Assembly (NCBI GenBank): GCA_021229015.1
Contig: CM037792.1
Location: forward strand, 36,763,398-36,827,397
DNA from: Solen grandis
Lineage: Eukaryota; Mollusca; Bivalvia; Adapedonta; Solenidae
Length of the DNA stretch: 64,000 bases
Direction: 5' to 3'
The notes under the pieces are model-generated. The model searched no databases, was not told where the DNA came from, and saw nothing but the letters and a program-made list of their open reading frames with translations. The position numbers and the translations under genes are program-made. How positions within the stretch are numbered: position 1 is the stretch's first letter; each line of letters starts with the position of its first letter. Positions 19,652 through 32,941 of the stretch are shown here, piece after piece.

Positions 19652-22547
19652 TAGCTCACCTGAGCACAGCTATTGTGATCGCCTTTTGTCCGGCATCAGG
19701 CGTCCGTGCATGCGTGCGTGCGTCCGGCATCAAGAATTTCCTTTTAACAACATCTCCTCCTAAACTGCTGAATGGATTTTGACCACACTTCACAGGAATC
19801 ATCCTTATGATGTCCTCTATCAAACTTGTTCAAATTACTTTGATTAGTTGAAAAAGTAGGTCACAGGAGCTAAAATAGCTTTTTAAAATGCAAACTTTGA
19901 AAATGTTCTGCAAAACTGCAAGGCCTAGATTTTACAAAAGCGTATACAGAAAAAAACTAGAAAAATCTTCTCAGAAACCACAAGGCCTGGAGTTTAGATA
20001 TTTGGTGTGTAACATTGTCTAGTGGATCTCTACCAAGTTTGTTCAAATCATGGCCCTGGGGCCAAAATTCGCCCCGACCCAGGGGTCACTTGATTTAACA
20101 TAGACTAGAAAAAAAAAAATAGAAAATCTTCTCAGAAATCTCAAGGCCTGGAGTTAAGATATTTTTTTGTGTAAAATGACCTTCTGAGTATCTACCAGTT
20201 TTGTTTAAATCATGGCCCTTGGGTCAAAATTGGCCCCGCCACAGGGTCACTTGATTTTACATAGGCTAAAATAGGAAAATCTAGAAAAGTTATCTTCTCA
20301 GAAGCCACAAGGCCTGGAGTTTAGATATTTGGTCTGTAACATTGGCTAATAGACCCTTTACCAAGTTTGTTCAAATCATCACCCTCGGTCAAAATTGGCC
20401 TCTCCCCAGGGGTCACTTGATTTAAAATAGATTTACATAGGAAAGATTTTTATGCCCCCACCATGAAATGGCAGCGGGCATATAGTGTTATTCCTGTCCG
20501 TGTGTGTGTATGTGTGTACAAGAATTCGTTCCCCAGCTGTAACTTTGTTACCTATGGTCGCTTTTGAAAAGAACTTGGCACAAGTGATCCTTAGGACAAG
20601 ACAATGTGTCGCGAGCAAGAACCAGGTTGCTAGCTTGAAGGTCAAGGTCACAGCACTGAGTTGAAGTTAAGATCTTGTTCCAACTGTAACTTTGGCCCTG
20701 ATTGGTTGTTTTTCAAATAACATGGCACAAGTGTTCCTTAGGACAAGACGATGTGTCGTGAACAAGAACCAGGTTGCTAGCTTGAAGGTCAAGGTCACAG
20801 CATTTGGTTGACCTTAAAATGATGTCCAAGCTTTAATTTTTTAACCTTATAATTGTGTTCTGGTTTTAACTTTGTTGTGATTGGTTTGTTTTGAAATAAT
20901 TTGGCACAAGTGATCCTGAGGACAAGACAATGTGTCGCAAACAAGAATAAGGTCCTTAGCTTGAAAGTGAAGGTTACAGCACTTGGTTGACCTTAAAATC
21001 GCGTTCTGGCTTTAACTTTGTTGTGAATGGTTGTGTTCTGTAATAACTTGGCGCACACAAGAACCAAAAATTTAAACCTTTGGTTGCATCTTTCTTGTGT
21101 ATAGACATGTTTTGAAATAACTTGGCACAAGGGATCCTTAGGATAAAACGGCATGTCGTAAAACAAGAACCAGAATGCTAGCTTGAAGGTTAAAGTCACA
21201 TCACTTGGTTTAGGTCAGGGTCACAGAACTCATTTGATCTTAAAATCATCCTTTTATATTTCCAATTTTTCATCATATTCACTGACAAAAATAGCATCTA
21301 ATAAACAAAATGACGGGGGCATCTGTGTCCTATGGACACATTTCTAGTGAAAAGATATCCTTGTCAGAAACCACAAGATCATGGGTTTAGATATTTGGTA
21401 TGATACATGGCTTTGTGGACCTGAATCATGTTTCAAAATCATGGCCCTGGGGTCAAAATTGGTCCCACGCTAGGGTTAACTTGGTTTTTTGGAACACATG
21501 TAAACTTTTTGTGTGGAATTAAAATTATATTGCTGTCCTTCTGCATTGATTTAGTATTCAGAATGACTATGTTGAGCACAACTTGCTCAAGGTGAGCTAT
21601 TAGGATCACCCTGCGTCCATCGTCCATTGTCAACAGTTTGCTTTAAACAACATCTGCTCTGAAACTGCTGGACAGAATTTGATGAAATTTGGCAGGGATG
21701 ATCCTTGGGTGAACCTTCACAAAAGTTGCTAGATTAAACTTGATCCATGTAGAACTCAGGTTGCCATGGCAAAGGAAAGAAAAAAACAACACGAAAACTT
21801 TAAAAATCATCTCCTTCAAAACTACTGGCCAGATTTCAAAATGTTTTAGTACAGATGTTCCTCGGGTGACAGTCTACCAAGATTGCTAATATTATTATGA
21901 TCCATAAAAAACATGGCTACCAGGGGCGGGGCTAATTTGCCTTCAATTTACATAGTGAAAACTTTAAACGACATCTCCTTTAACGCCGCTGGACAGAATT
22001 TGATTAAACTTGATAGGGATGATCCTTGGGTGAACCTTCACAAAAGTTGCTAAAATAAACTTGATGCATGTAGAACTCTGGTTGCAATGGCAATGGAAAA
22101 AGGTATGAAAACTTTAAAAACAATCTCCTTCAAAACTACTGGCCAAATTTCAAAATGTTTTATTACAGATGTTCCTTGGGTAACCATCTACCAAGACAAA
22201 ATTTAATTAAACTTGACAGGGATGATCCTTTGGTGAATCTTCACAAAAGTTGCTAAAATAAAATTGATCCATGTAGAACGGAAAGAACAAAATTATGAAA
22301 ACCTTAAAAATCATCTCTTTCACAATATTACTGACAGATTTCAAAATGTTTTAGTACAGATATTCCTGGGGCTAAATTTGCCTTATATGTATATAGTGAA
22401 AACTTTAAAAGATTTCTGTTTCAAAACTTCTGGCCAGATTTCAAAATGTTTTAGCACAGGTTCTATGGGTAAACCTCTACCAAGATTGCTCCTTTAGAGC
22501 TGTGGTACTCAGGTGAGCGATACAGGGCCATCATGGCCCTCTTGTTT
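19652..22547 (+). mobile_element. Pearl/Helitron-like non-autonomous element with tandem core
   Basis: It starts TAGCTCACCTGAGCACAGCT and ends GGTGAGCGATACAGGGCC through a perfect hairpin (AGGGCCAT, C, ATGGCCCT at 22524-22540) and the tail CTTGTT. The interior is made of diverged tandem monomers of about 150-190 bases (19895-20440 with CACAAGGCCTGGAGTTTAG; 21640-22500 with GATGATCCTTGGGTGAAC). Constant ends, a 3' hairpin with a short tail and a tandem core recall bivalve pearl elements, which are related to Helitron/Helentron non-autonomous families. No coding capacity. Confidence 0.65.
20447..21350 (+). mobile_element. Second repeat element nested in the pearl-like element
   Basis: It begins TTTTTATGCCCCCACCATGA and ends GACGGGGGCATCTGTGTCCT with GGACACATTTCTAG. 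The interior has about four monomers of about 170-220 bases sharing GGCACAAGTGATCCTTAGGA and GCTTGAAGGTCAAGGTCACA. The surrounding CTTCTCAGAAACCACAAG monomers resume after it (21350 onward), so it is an insertion. A related copy on the other strand lies at 48890-49206. Confidence 0.65.
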
Positions 22548-22774
22548 ATGATCTCAATTGAAGATATGTGTTTTGTTTTGGAAAATTCATTTATTATACA
22601 GTAGATGTGCTTGCTGGAATGCTTATTTATAAGATTATTTTCATGAAATCTACAAAGTTATATCTCTTCTTAGGTAAAAAACTAATCTTAGTTCTACTTC
22701 AGACAAAACACATCATTATACGATTAATATGTTAAAGCCAGTATTGAACTCAAAGCAAGTATATACGCTCAGCA

Positions 22775-22941
22775 TATAAGGGTAGCTGCAGGACTGGTTG
22801 GCCAGGTGTCAGGATAATGTGACAGGGTGTGGTATCATGCCACGTGTCTACAGCGTTATACTGCATTGTGCAGAACTCCAAATGACTGAAATACTGTCGG
22901 TGGAACGTTAAATCCAACAAATAAATAAACAAACAAACAAT
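22775..22941 (+). repeat. SINE with conserved 3' tail
   Basis: Contains GTGTGGTATCATGCCACGTG and the conserved tail CAAATGACTGAAATACTGTC followed by GGTGGAACGTTAAATCCAAC, then an AAAT-rich end. The same tail occurs at 34240-34320, 53860-53900 (opposite strand) and 57590-57640. A tRNA-like head is not clear in this copy. Confidence 0.7.
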
Positions 22942-23612
22942 TCTTACATACATTTAGATTAATAATTGTCAAACATATGCTCATATGTGTTTTTTTTAAG
23001 GGAACCTTTTTTATATATCCGTTCATTCATTCTTTCTTTCTGCTTATTTCTTTGCAGTGTCCACTCAGGTACACTGGGGACTATCTTATATGATGCTTGG
23101 GTTGGACCAGGAGAATATCGTGGGAATTAAGAGTCTTGACCCTAACGGGATCAAACCGTAAACATAAGAAAACACAGCCATATACATGTATAATAAAGCG
23201 CCACATGCCCTTTCTTTGAGTTTGCAAAGTTCGGGGTAAGCTTTTGTGCGTCGTCAACAATTTTATTGTTTACACTCTAGCATTTTCATTTCTTAAGCAA
23301 TCATCCTCAAACTTTATGACATTGTTTATGACCATAATATCTTGATTGTGTTCGATTATGGCATAAATTTGGCCATTTTGTTAAGAGTTATGCCTCTTTT
23401 AAGGAACAAAAAATGCCAGATTTCACTTGGTTTACACTCTAGCATCTTTATCGTTTGAACAATCATCTTCAAACTTTATGGCAATGTTTATGACAATAAT
23501 CTCTTGGTTCGATTGTGGCAGATATTTGTTCATTAGATCCGGAGCTATTGCAATATTTCATATTGTTTACACTCTAGCATCTTCATTTCTTAAGCAATCT
23601 TCTTTGACTTGA
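22942..23612. repeat. Partial pearl-like monomers
   Basis: From about 23218 there are two to three copies of a monomer with GTTTACACTCTAGCATCTTC and TCTTCAAACTTTATGGCAAT, the same family as 25302-26030. The first 280 bases show no recognisable structure. Confidence 0.6.
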
Positions 23613-23855
23613 CTTGACTATTTGAGTTTACCGTCGCTGCGACAGTATTTCAGTCATATAGCGACGTCCAGCTAATTACAGGCGGAGGAAGACCCCGAAT
23701 GCACGGAGGCATCCGGGTAGAACCACCGACCTACCGCAAGCCAGCTTGAAAGCTTCCTCACATGAAAATCCGAATGACCCTTCCGGGATTCTAACTCACG
23801 CGGTGAGGGGCTGAGTGAGTGTTAAAGTCAGCGACTCAATCTTCTTTGAACTTTA
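23613..23855 (-). repeat. SINE, conserved-core type, reverse orientation
   Basis: On this strand it begins CTTGACTATTTGAGTTTACC and contains TACCGTCGCTGCGACAGTAT and AGCGACGTCCAGCTAATTAC. Related copies in the opposite orientation lie at 58135-58315, 58985-59095 and 43163-43275. It interrupts the pearl-like monomers, which resume at about 23850. Confidence 0.7.
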
Positions 23856-24238
23856 CATCAATGTTTATTGCTATAATATCTCAGCTAAGTTTGATTATGT
23901 CTGACAGTGACCTTTTAGGTCAGTGGTAATGACCCCTTAATTGTCAACAACTATAGAGTTTACACTCTAGATGCCACAATTTTTGTCCAATCTTTTTCAC
24001 ATTTTAAGTCTTGATAATCTCTCAATGGAGTTCATCACGGGTGGGGCGGCGTCAAAAATTGATTACTAGGCCATATCTTGGTTAAATCTTGTATACATTC
24101 CATGGGTCATATTTTTGGCTCAATTTTCCTCAAACTTGCCCAGAACGTGTGTCTTGATAATATCTTGGTCAGGTTCAGTTATGGGTGGGACAGAGTCAGA
24201 AAAAAGTAGGTCACTAGGTCAAATCTTGTATTATCATT

Positions 24239-25290
24239 TTTATGCTCACCGAAGGTGACGCATATAGTCGCCGCTTCGGCCGTCCGTCCGTCCATCCATC
24301 TATCCGTCCGTCCGTCCGTTCGTCCGTCACACTTTCCTTGTCCGGACTATTTCTCAGGAACTAACAGCTTGAATTCAACGAAACTTTATGGGAAGCTTTA
24401 TTACCAAGAGGAGATGCGCATATTCTCAGCATGACCCGGTTCCTAAATGTTTCAAAGAGTTATGGCCAATTGACTTTTCGGCCTATAGTACATATTGCAT
24501 GATTCTTGTCCGGGCTATTTCTCAGGAACTAATGGCTTGAATTCAACGAAACTTTATGGGAAGCTTTATTACCAAGAGGAGATGCACATATCGTCAGCAT
24601 GATCCGGTTCCTAAATTTTTCAAAGAGTTATGGCCCCTTGACTTTTCAGCCTATAGTTCATGTTGCATGATTATTGACCGGGATATTTCTCAGGAAAAAA
24701 AAGCCTTAATTCAACGAAACTTTATGGGAAGCTTAATTACCAAGAGAAGATTTGCATATTATGGGGGTAACTTTGTCCCTCAATTTTTCACAGAGTTATG
24801 GCCCTTTGACTTTTATGCAAACGGTATATCTAGTATGATTCTTGTCCGGGCTATTGCTCAGAAACTAATAGCTTGATTTCAACAAAACTTTATGTGAAGC
24901 TTTATTACAAAGAGGAAATGCGCATATCTTCGGCTTGACCCAGTTCCTACATCCTCCCACCCATTGACTAAGGTCTTATTTGTAACAATGACGTTCTTCG
25001 GGGAGCATCTGTCTGTTCTACTGACTTTCTTGTTATATTCTTGGGGCTTCATTACTAGCCGAATCTTACTCAAAGTTGATCAGAATGTTTGTCTTAACAG
25101 ATTCGGTAACAGATTTTACAAAGGGGTAACAAAAAGAAAACTAACATTTTATGCCCAAGAGATCTGTGATTGTCAGCAACATTAACATTGGCCATAACCT
25201 GAAAACTTTCAAAGGTATTGACTTGAAACTTCATATATGAATAGAATACAACTAAGAGAAGTGCAGTGACTAAGAATCATAACTCTACAT
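24239..25290 (+). repeat. Tandem-monomer repeat element
   Basis: It begins TTTTATGCTCACCGAAGGTG with a CCGTCCGTCCGT-rich stretch, then four monomers of about 168 bases (starting near 24340, 24508, 24677, 24843) sharing AATTCAACGAAACTTTATGG and GAAGCTTTATTACCAAGAGG. The region decays after about 25000. It is the same general architecture as the pearl-like elements but with different monomers. A shorter relative is at 33100-33420. Confidence 0.7.
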
Positions 25291-25301
25291 GACCCAATTT
25301 T

Positions 25302-26030
25302 TAGCTCACCTGAGCAAAACTCAGGGTGAGCTTTTATGATTCCGGGTGTGCGTCGTCAACAATTTAAGTTTTTACACTCTAGCACCTTCTTTACTTAAGC
25401 AATCATCCTCAAACCTTATGACAATGTTTATGACGATAAAATCTCGATTGAGTTCGATTATGATCATAATGTCCCAACTGAGTTTGATTATTGCTGAGAT
25501 TGATCAATTTGAAGTTATGCCCCTTTTAATAACAAAAAAATTGCAAGAATTCACTTTGTTTACACTCGAGCACCTGCATTTCTTAAGCAATCATCTTCAA
25601 ACTTTATGGCAATGTTTATGACCATAATGTCTTGATTGATTTCGATTATGGCTGACATGGCCAATTAGGTCAGGAGTTATGCCCCTTTTAATATCAAAAT
25701 ATTCCAGATTTCACCTTGTTTACACTCTGAGCAATCATCTTCAAACTTTATGACAATATTTATGACCATAATGTCTCGATTGATTTCGATTATGGCTGAA
25801 TGGCCAATTAGGTAGGAGTTATGCCCCTTTAATATCAAAATATCCAAATTTCACATTGTTTACACACTAGCACCTTCATTTCTTAAGCAGTCATCTTCAA
25901 ACTTTATGGCAATGTTTATGACTATAATCTCTCGACTGAGTTTTATTATGGTTGAGATTGGCCAGTCAGGTCAGGAGTTATGCCCCTTTTATTATAGAAA
26001 ATGGCCATATTTCTCATTGTTTATTTTTTT
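25302..26030 (+). mobile_element. Pearl-like element with about 150-bp monomers
   Basis: It starts TTAGCTCACCTGAGCAAAAC and holds four to five monomers sharing GTTTACACTCTAGCACCTTC, TCTTCAAACTTTATGGCAAT and AGGAGTTATGCCCCTTTTA. The usual 3' hairpin end is absent, so the copy is 3'-truncated. It lies about 90 bases upstream of the start of the B-box gene. Confidence 0.65.
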
Positions 26031-26116
26031 TAATTTTTTTTTTTCCTTTATCTTACATTTACTTTTTCCTGTCTACTGAATATTGACGTTTGACCATCTT
26101 CGAGAAAGACGTGACC

Positions 26117-27450
26117 ATGGCTTCAAAAACATACTTTTTAAAGGATAGTGATCGACTTGTCTGTATCCCTTGTAGTGTTGACGGAAAATCGAGGTTTGCA
26201 CACGGCTTCTGTGACACTTGTAAACATCACTTGTGCGAGAGTTGTTTTAAAGGTCACTGTGTCCCATTGATATGTAGAGACCACGTGATGTTAGATCAAG
26301 TGTCCATGCCAAAGGATAAAGTGGTACCACGTGACCCATTAACTGAACAATGTGAGAAACATGGTCGCTTGTTAGAGTTTTACTGTAAGAAACACAAAGA
26401 CGGTCTCTGTTCTGTGTGTGTGACTTTAAATCATGGAAATTGTGGAGTAAGTTTCATTCCCGACGAGACGAAAGACATCGGAAACAGTCGGGAGTTTTCC
26501 TCTCTCCTTGACAACATGTCGGAATTGATTGAGAGAGTGAAGAAAAACAAAGAAACAGAAGACAAAGACATTTTGAGAGGTTTAGGCTTAGTATATACAT
26601 CTGACGGACTTAGATCATTTATTGATCATGAATGTAAACACTTTCATAGCTCATTGTTAAAAGATCTGCAGCTGAAGAAATGTAGTGAATGCTCTTCAGA
26701 CAATTTACTTCCAGATCACAGTCCTTCAAAATGTCCTTCGCGAAGTGGGTCTTGCATTTGCAGACAGAAATCTTCTAACAGAAGACCTTGCCCAAATGAT
26801 GTTTGTGGGAAACTTTATGAAGGAATTATTGTTGCACATCGACAAAAACAACCTAATTTCAGGAATACAAATATTTCCTTGTGGACCACAGACTATTGGG
26901 AGGTAGCAAAAGCCTTCCTACCTGGTGGATACCGTCTTATAAGATCAGTGAAAGAGGCAGACTTGGTTGCTTTACTGAACATTGGGATAAATCTGACGTG
27001 TATAACAGAAAGGCATAACATCAGAACTACAATTTTGGAGCAGGTACAAGTCTTTTAAATAAATTGGTATGATTATACACATATTCAAATAAAATCATTG
27101 CCACTGACAAAAAATTCTACATTTTCAAGGTTAATATCATTGTTAATACAAATTAATTGATGTGCCTTTACAATGGCTTTATTAAGTTTCCTTGTTTCAT
27201 CTAATAGTAATGCAAGGATTGTATTTGACTCTACACAATTTATTGATTTTAACAGTGCAGGAATGCAAGAAACGCCATCCTACATAATGCCAGTCAGAAG
27301 GTATCAGATGCAGAAAAGGACTCCTTCATCCAAATCATGATAGATGTGTTAACCTGCGCACCCGTTCTTCAGAAAGATCCTGCTGCACAGGCTGCAGTTG
27401 TTAAACTCCAAGAGCTGACTGTATATGAGCAAGATATTACTTTGATAAAG
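26117..27450 (+). CDS. B-box zinc-finger protein with DZIP3-type HEPN domain (exons 1-2)
   Basis: Exon 1 is 26117-27043 (donor CAG|GTACAA) and exon 2 is 27256-27450 (acceptor TTTTAACAG, donor AAG|GTAACA), joining in phase 0. The ATG at 26117 has a good context (GACCATGG) and heads the conserved part; the nine codons upstream are non-ATG leader. Residues about 20-65 (CIPCSVDGKSRFAHGFCDTC, HLCESC) and 85-130 (CEKHGRLLEFYCKKHKDGLC) form two B-box zinc fingers as in TRIM proteins, but with no RING domain before them. Residues about 240-370 form a HEPN domain like that of DZIP3: TNISLWTTDYWEVAKAFLP, then across the junction RNARNAILH, which contains an R-x4-H HEPN motif. Such combinations are common in mollusc immune-type families; an RNA-sensing or immune role is inferred. 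Confidence 0.75.
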
Positions 27451-28204
27451 GTAACAGATTCAGAATTTAAGATGTGATTTTTTGTACCCCCTGCTGTAAG
27501 CAGAGGTAACACATACATAGGGATCACTTTGTCATTGTCTGTCTGTCTCACTTTGTCACACCTTTTCTGTCATGTTTCTTTCAGCAGGTGACCCATTTGT
27601 TCCCAGGAACACTTTTTGCTTTTCTGTTTAGCTAATCTGATCATGATGTCAAATGTTTGACTGGGTTCGACACTAACGCAGTCCAGCGATCCCGAGGACA
27701 CCAAAAAAATGGCAAGGGATTCCTTAACTTCAAAGTCAGGATTTCTGTCGGAACTCTTGATTTTTCAAGAGAAAACATAATTATTAAATGAAATTAATTG
27801 TTGTGAGATATATAATTTGTCAAAACACATCATACAGAAGCAAACATTGAAACCGGAAATAAAAACTTGACCATATTTTGTTTTCGTTGACCGTAATTTT
27901 TTTTTCAACATGAATTCCATCTGGATCAATCACATTGCTCTAAACAAATCATGGGGGAACAATACAACAGCCAGCACCATTGTCAGTGCTGATGACTGAA
28001 GAGGAAATGTCTACCAATAATGTTCACGGCTCGAATTAATTTCAAAGTGAAAGTAAAAGTTGATTATGCGGGTCTGTTTATGAATACAAAATGGATAGTC
28101 TAATCGGCACACATATTTGTAAAACTTCAAATCCGGCATTGAACATTGACACAATATCATACTTCCATAATGTTTATAATAAATATTCAATTGAACTTCC
28201 ACTG

Positions 28205-28910
28205 GTGGTTTTAATTTTATTTTAATATTACGGCATTTTATTGCAAAATATTTAGTAAATTTGTTAATAATTGGCTCTAATATATCAATATCTTGAAGTT
28301 AAGAGAAGAAAATATAGATAACAGATATTATATCATTATATTGCCCATTCAAACAAAACCGAGTCCATTTCGCAGTATACTCGTAATCGATAAAGCTACC
28401 AAATGGGGTAAATAATATAATTGGGTATGATTTACTACTTTTATTCATTTTTGTAATGATACTTTTGTTCATAAAAAACTTTATTTCTTGGTGAGATCAT
28501 GCAATATTTAAACGGCAAATGGTATTGATGAGTCTAGCTCACTTGGACGAAATGGACCGAGAATGGCGAAATGGACCTTTTGACTTTTACACTATGACAT
28601 TTTATAGATGCTTTTTATCATTATAAATATTAATACTTAAATGTTAAGATAGAGAATATTTAATATTTGTAATATTTATCGACTTAGAATGATATTATAT
28701 TCATAAAATCAAGTTCATTTGGCAGTTCTTAGAGTAAACAAAATGGACCGAGAATAGCGAAATGGACTTTTGATTTTTACATTACGGCATATTATTATAA
28801 ATGTATGAACTTATCAACTTATCAAGAATTTCATGTAAGATGGAGAAAGTTTTACATTTATGATATTTATTAAATTAGATGATAGTATATCCATGACATG
28901 AAGTCAATAT
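28205..28910. repeat. Diverged satellite, about 190-240 bp units
   Basis: About three units share AATGGACCGAGAATGGCG (28560 and 28743), a TTACGGCAT-type phrase (28228, 28785, and as TATGACATTTTATAG at 28606) and a TCATTTGGCAG or TCCATTTCGCAG phrase (28370, 28728). Copies are strongly diverged. Non-coding. Confidence 0.5.
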
Positions 28911-30240
28911 ATTGGGTCAAAATATTAGGAGAATAAAGGAGGCATTCCCCCCTGCCTGGAACATGTATCCCCTCCCCATTTTTTTTCATTTCCCCCCCTC
29001 TACCATATTGTGTGCATGGACTAACTGTAGCAGTGTCATTTTTAATATTCTTAATAAAATTGTTTATACATGTTATATTATTGTTCTCATTATTCTTTTA
29101 TGCAATAAAACATCAATCAATAAGAGTAGAAAAAGTCCCCTCTTAGCTTGTTTGTGCACTTTTTTCCCCTTCCTATGGGCCCGGATCCCTTTCCCCCCGA
29201 TGTGATTAAAACACTGTAATAGCAGATTTATTTCTGTTAGATTAAAATTGAATCAATATATTAATAAAGAAATTTGACATTATTGATATTCTGTGATGTA
29301 GATGATGAAATACCTGTTTCGCAAGTGCAACACAACCATGCAACGTAAGCTTTACCTTTATAGATCTATAGTGATTATATAGGTTTATCATTATTCTACA
29401 CACATTCACACACACACATACAAAGCAAAAGGAAAAACAAATAAAAATAAAAAGATATCCCAGTGTATGTATACATTTTATGACTTACCCACTACGGCAG
29501 TAATGTAAAAGGTGTAAATTTAATCAGAGTACCAACCTGATGTGATTTGCCATAGTGATTGTGCCCCGCGGTGATTATGCCACTTTGTCATTCCCAGTAA
29601 ACAATAGGCTGGGCACGTGCCGGATGATAAGCAGATTAAAGATAATAAAGTCTGTAAGTGACAGACAGACAGAATACTTTATTCACCCAATATTACAAGG
29701 TACTGTAATTGTCTGTCTGACAGTCTGTCTATGTGTATGTGGTATAATTCTATGATGTCTAAAAGTCTTTGATGATTTATTTTCTTTAAGAAAAGGTTAA
29801 TTTGATTAGTCAGTTACCGTATTTCCATTTTGCCCGCGGTCATACGGACACGTGCCGGATGATAAGAAGCAGTTTAAAGATAAAAAAAACGAATCTGGGC
29901 ACGTGTCGGATGTTAATCAGATTTCAACTATATTTCCCTGTAACTGTATGTCTGTCTGACAGTCTGACTTTCTATCTACGTACAAAGACCTATTAAACAA
30001 AGATAGGAAACTCCTGTAACAGACAGGGGAAACTATTATTTTGTCACTTGGCAGGTCACTGACTTTTACAAACTTTCTAAAATATTTGGAAAAATCACAG
30101 AGAAAAAAAAATTTCTTATATAAGTATCTTTTTATTAGCGGAAGAAAATATTTTCAGTTTCTTTGTTATTATAGGTGTTTGCTACGTGTTTATGTTTATA
30201 TTATGATTATCCATTTGTTTATCTCTATATCTGTACGTCG

Positions 30241-30285
30241 GTCTATGTATGTATGTATGTATGTATGTATGTATGTATCTATCTA

Positions 30286-30324
<39 letters not shown>
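30241..30324. repeat. Compound microsatellite (GTAT)n-(CTAT)n-(TC)n
   Basis: Eight ATGT units, then CTAT units, then about 18 TC units. It explains the low-complexity ORF in this region. Confidence 0.95.
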
Positions 30325-30326
<2 letters not shown>

Positions 30327-30469
30327 GTTTTATACATTTATACGATTATCCTAGGGTTCGATTTTAGCGATATTTACCACTAGCAAAAATTAGCTTGTAC
30401 AATTTTTATTCACTAGCTAAAATGAAAAATGACTAGCTAAAATTTATGAAACAGTTTTAATAGCTCATA

Positions 30470-30693
30470 ATTAACATTCAATTTCTTGGGCCATGTGGGG
30501 CCGTGTTTGGCCTCTTCCTTCGCTGACCATTGAGCCACCATCTCCTGACTGCTGGTCTAGGATCAAAGTCTTTGAATCTGATGTTGGCAACAGAAATCCT
30601 CATTAGAGTGTCCATCATATCCACACCAAGGTTACATCTCCAGTCAGTTTTAATGCGTTTCATGGTAGAAAATGCACGTTCACAGGATATCTC
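30470..30693 (-). pseudogene. hAT-family transposase C-terminal fragment
   Basis: The frame reads SCERAFSTMKRIKTDWRCNL followed by LMRISVANIRFKDFDP and WWLNGQRRKRP. This is the C-terminal dimerisation region of hAT transposases and their domesticated ZNF862-type relatives (the S-x-x-x-S-T-M-K-R-I-K-T-D-W signature). There is no DDE core or BED finger nearby, so this is a short remnant in the intron-like interval. Confidence 0.8.
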
Positions 30694-31984
30694 TATATCT
30701 GTACGCCAATCTGTCTATCTGTCACACTACATATTCTTCTTTCCTTTGTTTTGTAGAAGAAATCTGTTTGTATGTTGTTCCAGTCTAGTTGCTGCATTGG
30801 TTTAATCTAAAATGTAACTCAAATGGCATATGCATTTAAACAATCCACTGTGTTTTTTCAATGATTTATGCTTGAAAATAGGGGAAAACCTAGTACATTT
30901 TTTTGGCACTAAAATGGAGATCGAGAGGCTTGCATAAAATGCTATCACAACATAAACTGTACATACTTCAGATATAAGAAAATTGAGTCGGTTTCCTTTA
31001 TTCAGAATTATGTTTGTTGAGCATGGCCTTAAATCAATACGCATTTTTGTGACACTTATCTGATTAAAAACGAAACATATTTTCAATGTTAACTTACTTA
31101 AAAATGTCATTAATTCATAAGTTGATTACTAATTTACTACAACTTTCAGCATTGGCGGTTCCTAAACATTGACACCTGTAGTGATTATTACTCAGAGGAG
31201 GAAGATTAATTGGGATTTAAACGAGAGTTGAAGAACTGTAAGTAGATTTTAAACTAAAAAAGTAATGAAAGAAAAGGCACTTCAGTTTTAATCATCATGT
31301 TATGAACACCCAACTAGTTGTCCTAACTTCAGTGAATGTACCATGTTGATGTCCTTTTCGTAAAAGTTTTATTTCGATTTGGAGATTTCAAATACACATA
31401 CGAGTGGTGAATTCAGCACAGTTACTGTATGTGGTATAGTAGCTTTTTGGTAAGCACAACAGGTTCAAGTCAACCGGCATCTGTTACCAAAATTCTAGTC
31501 TTTAAATCCTTTTAACTGAAATATATGAAACTTGGCATGGTTGATCTTTTAGCTGTTATTTATAAAACGGCAACCAAAAACCTAAAATAAGAATACTATT
31601 TAATAATCCTTTCCAAACAAGTAGATATAAATTAATATCAATTGGCACAGTTGGTTATCTTTTGGCTCTAAAGTAAGTTGGTCTATTGAATATATCAGCT
31701 AGTTTCATTATATATAGTTTTATAGAAACTTTGCTTTAGTATAAAAACCAATGGCTAAAAAAACAATTTCTACATATTTCTACATATCTGATCAATCATA
31801 ATTTAATCAAAGTCATATGGTCAAATTATGATTCTAGGTGTTGCTGAAGGTCACCAGGCATAAAACTGTGTTCTTAATTGTTTTATTTAGGCTGATATTA
31901 GCAATCTAGCCACTATGGGATATATCTTAACTCCAAATTTGCTTGCTGAAAATGAATTGTTTGCCTCAGTACTTATAGGATTTT

Positions 31985-32941
31985 CACAAACAGTTTTTAT
32001 TAATTCTCTTGAGCAGAGCACGCTCATGGTGACCTATTGTGATCAACTTTTATTCGTCGTCCGCCAGTGCGTATGTGCGTCCGGCGTCAACAATTTCTTT
32101 TAAACAACCTCTCCGAAACCGCTGAATAGATTTTGACCAAACTTCACAGGATTTTACCTTATGATGCCCTCTATCAAAGTTGTTAAAAGTATTTTATTGG
32201 TTGAAAAAGTAAGTCACAGGAGATAAAAAATGATTTAAACAACTTTAAAAATCTTCTTCTGAAAAACTGCAGGGCATAGAGCTTAGATATTTGGTGTGTA
32301 GTATGTTTAGTGGACCTCTACCAAGTTTATTCAAATCATGACCCTGGCCCCGCCTCAGGGGTCACTTGATTTACAAAGGGTTATATAGGAAAACAATTAT
32401 GAAAATCTTCTTGTCAGAAACCACAAGGCCTGGATTTTATGTATTTGTGTGTAGAATTTTTCTCTACCATGTTTGTTCCTATCATGGCCCTGGGTCACTT
32501 GATTTTACATAGGCGTGTAGAGAAAAAAATCTTGTCAGAAACCACAAGGCCTGGGGTTTAGATATTTGATGTGTAACTCTTATGGACATCAATAAAATTG
32601 ATAACATGTTTTTACATAGACTTACAGAGGAAGGATTTTAAAAAGATATCCTTGTCAGAAACCACAAGATCATGAGTTTCGATATTTGGTATGAAACATG
32701 GCCTCGTGGACCTGAACCAAGTTTGTTCAAATCATGGCCATGGGAAATAAAATTGATCCCACCCAAGAGATAGCATGTTTTGTTGTTGTTGTTGTTTTTT
32801 TACCACAGGTGCTGTTTTTATGTGGAGTTACGATTGCTGTTCTTCTGCATTGATTTTGTATTCAGTATTACTATGTTGTAAAAGGCAATGGAAGGAATAT
32901 TTCTCATGTGAGCGATTCAGGGCCATCTTGGCCCTCTTGTT
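31985..32941 (+). mobile_element. Pearl/Helitron-like element, short copy
   Basis: It begins near AGCACGCTCATGGTGACCTA and ends GTGAGCGATTCAGGGCCATC with a hairpin (AGGGCCA and TGGCCCT, 32919-32935) and tail CTTGTT. It has the same ends as the 19652-22547 element and three to four shorter monomers sharing CAGAAACCACAAGGCCTGG. Confidence 0.65.
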
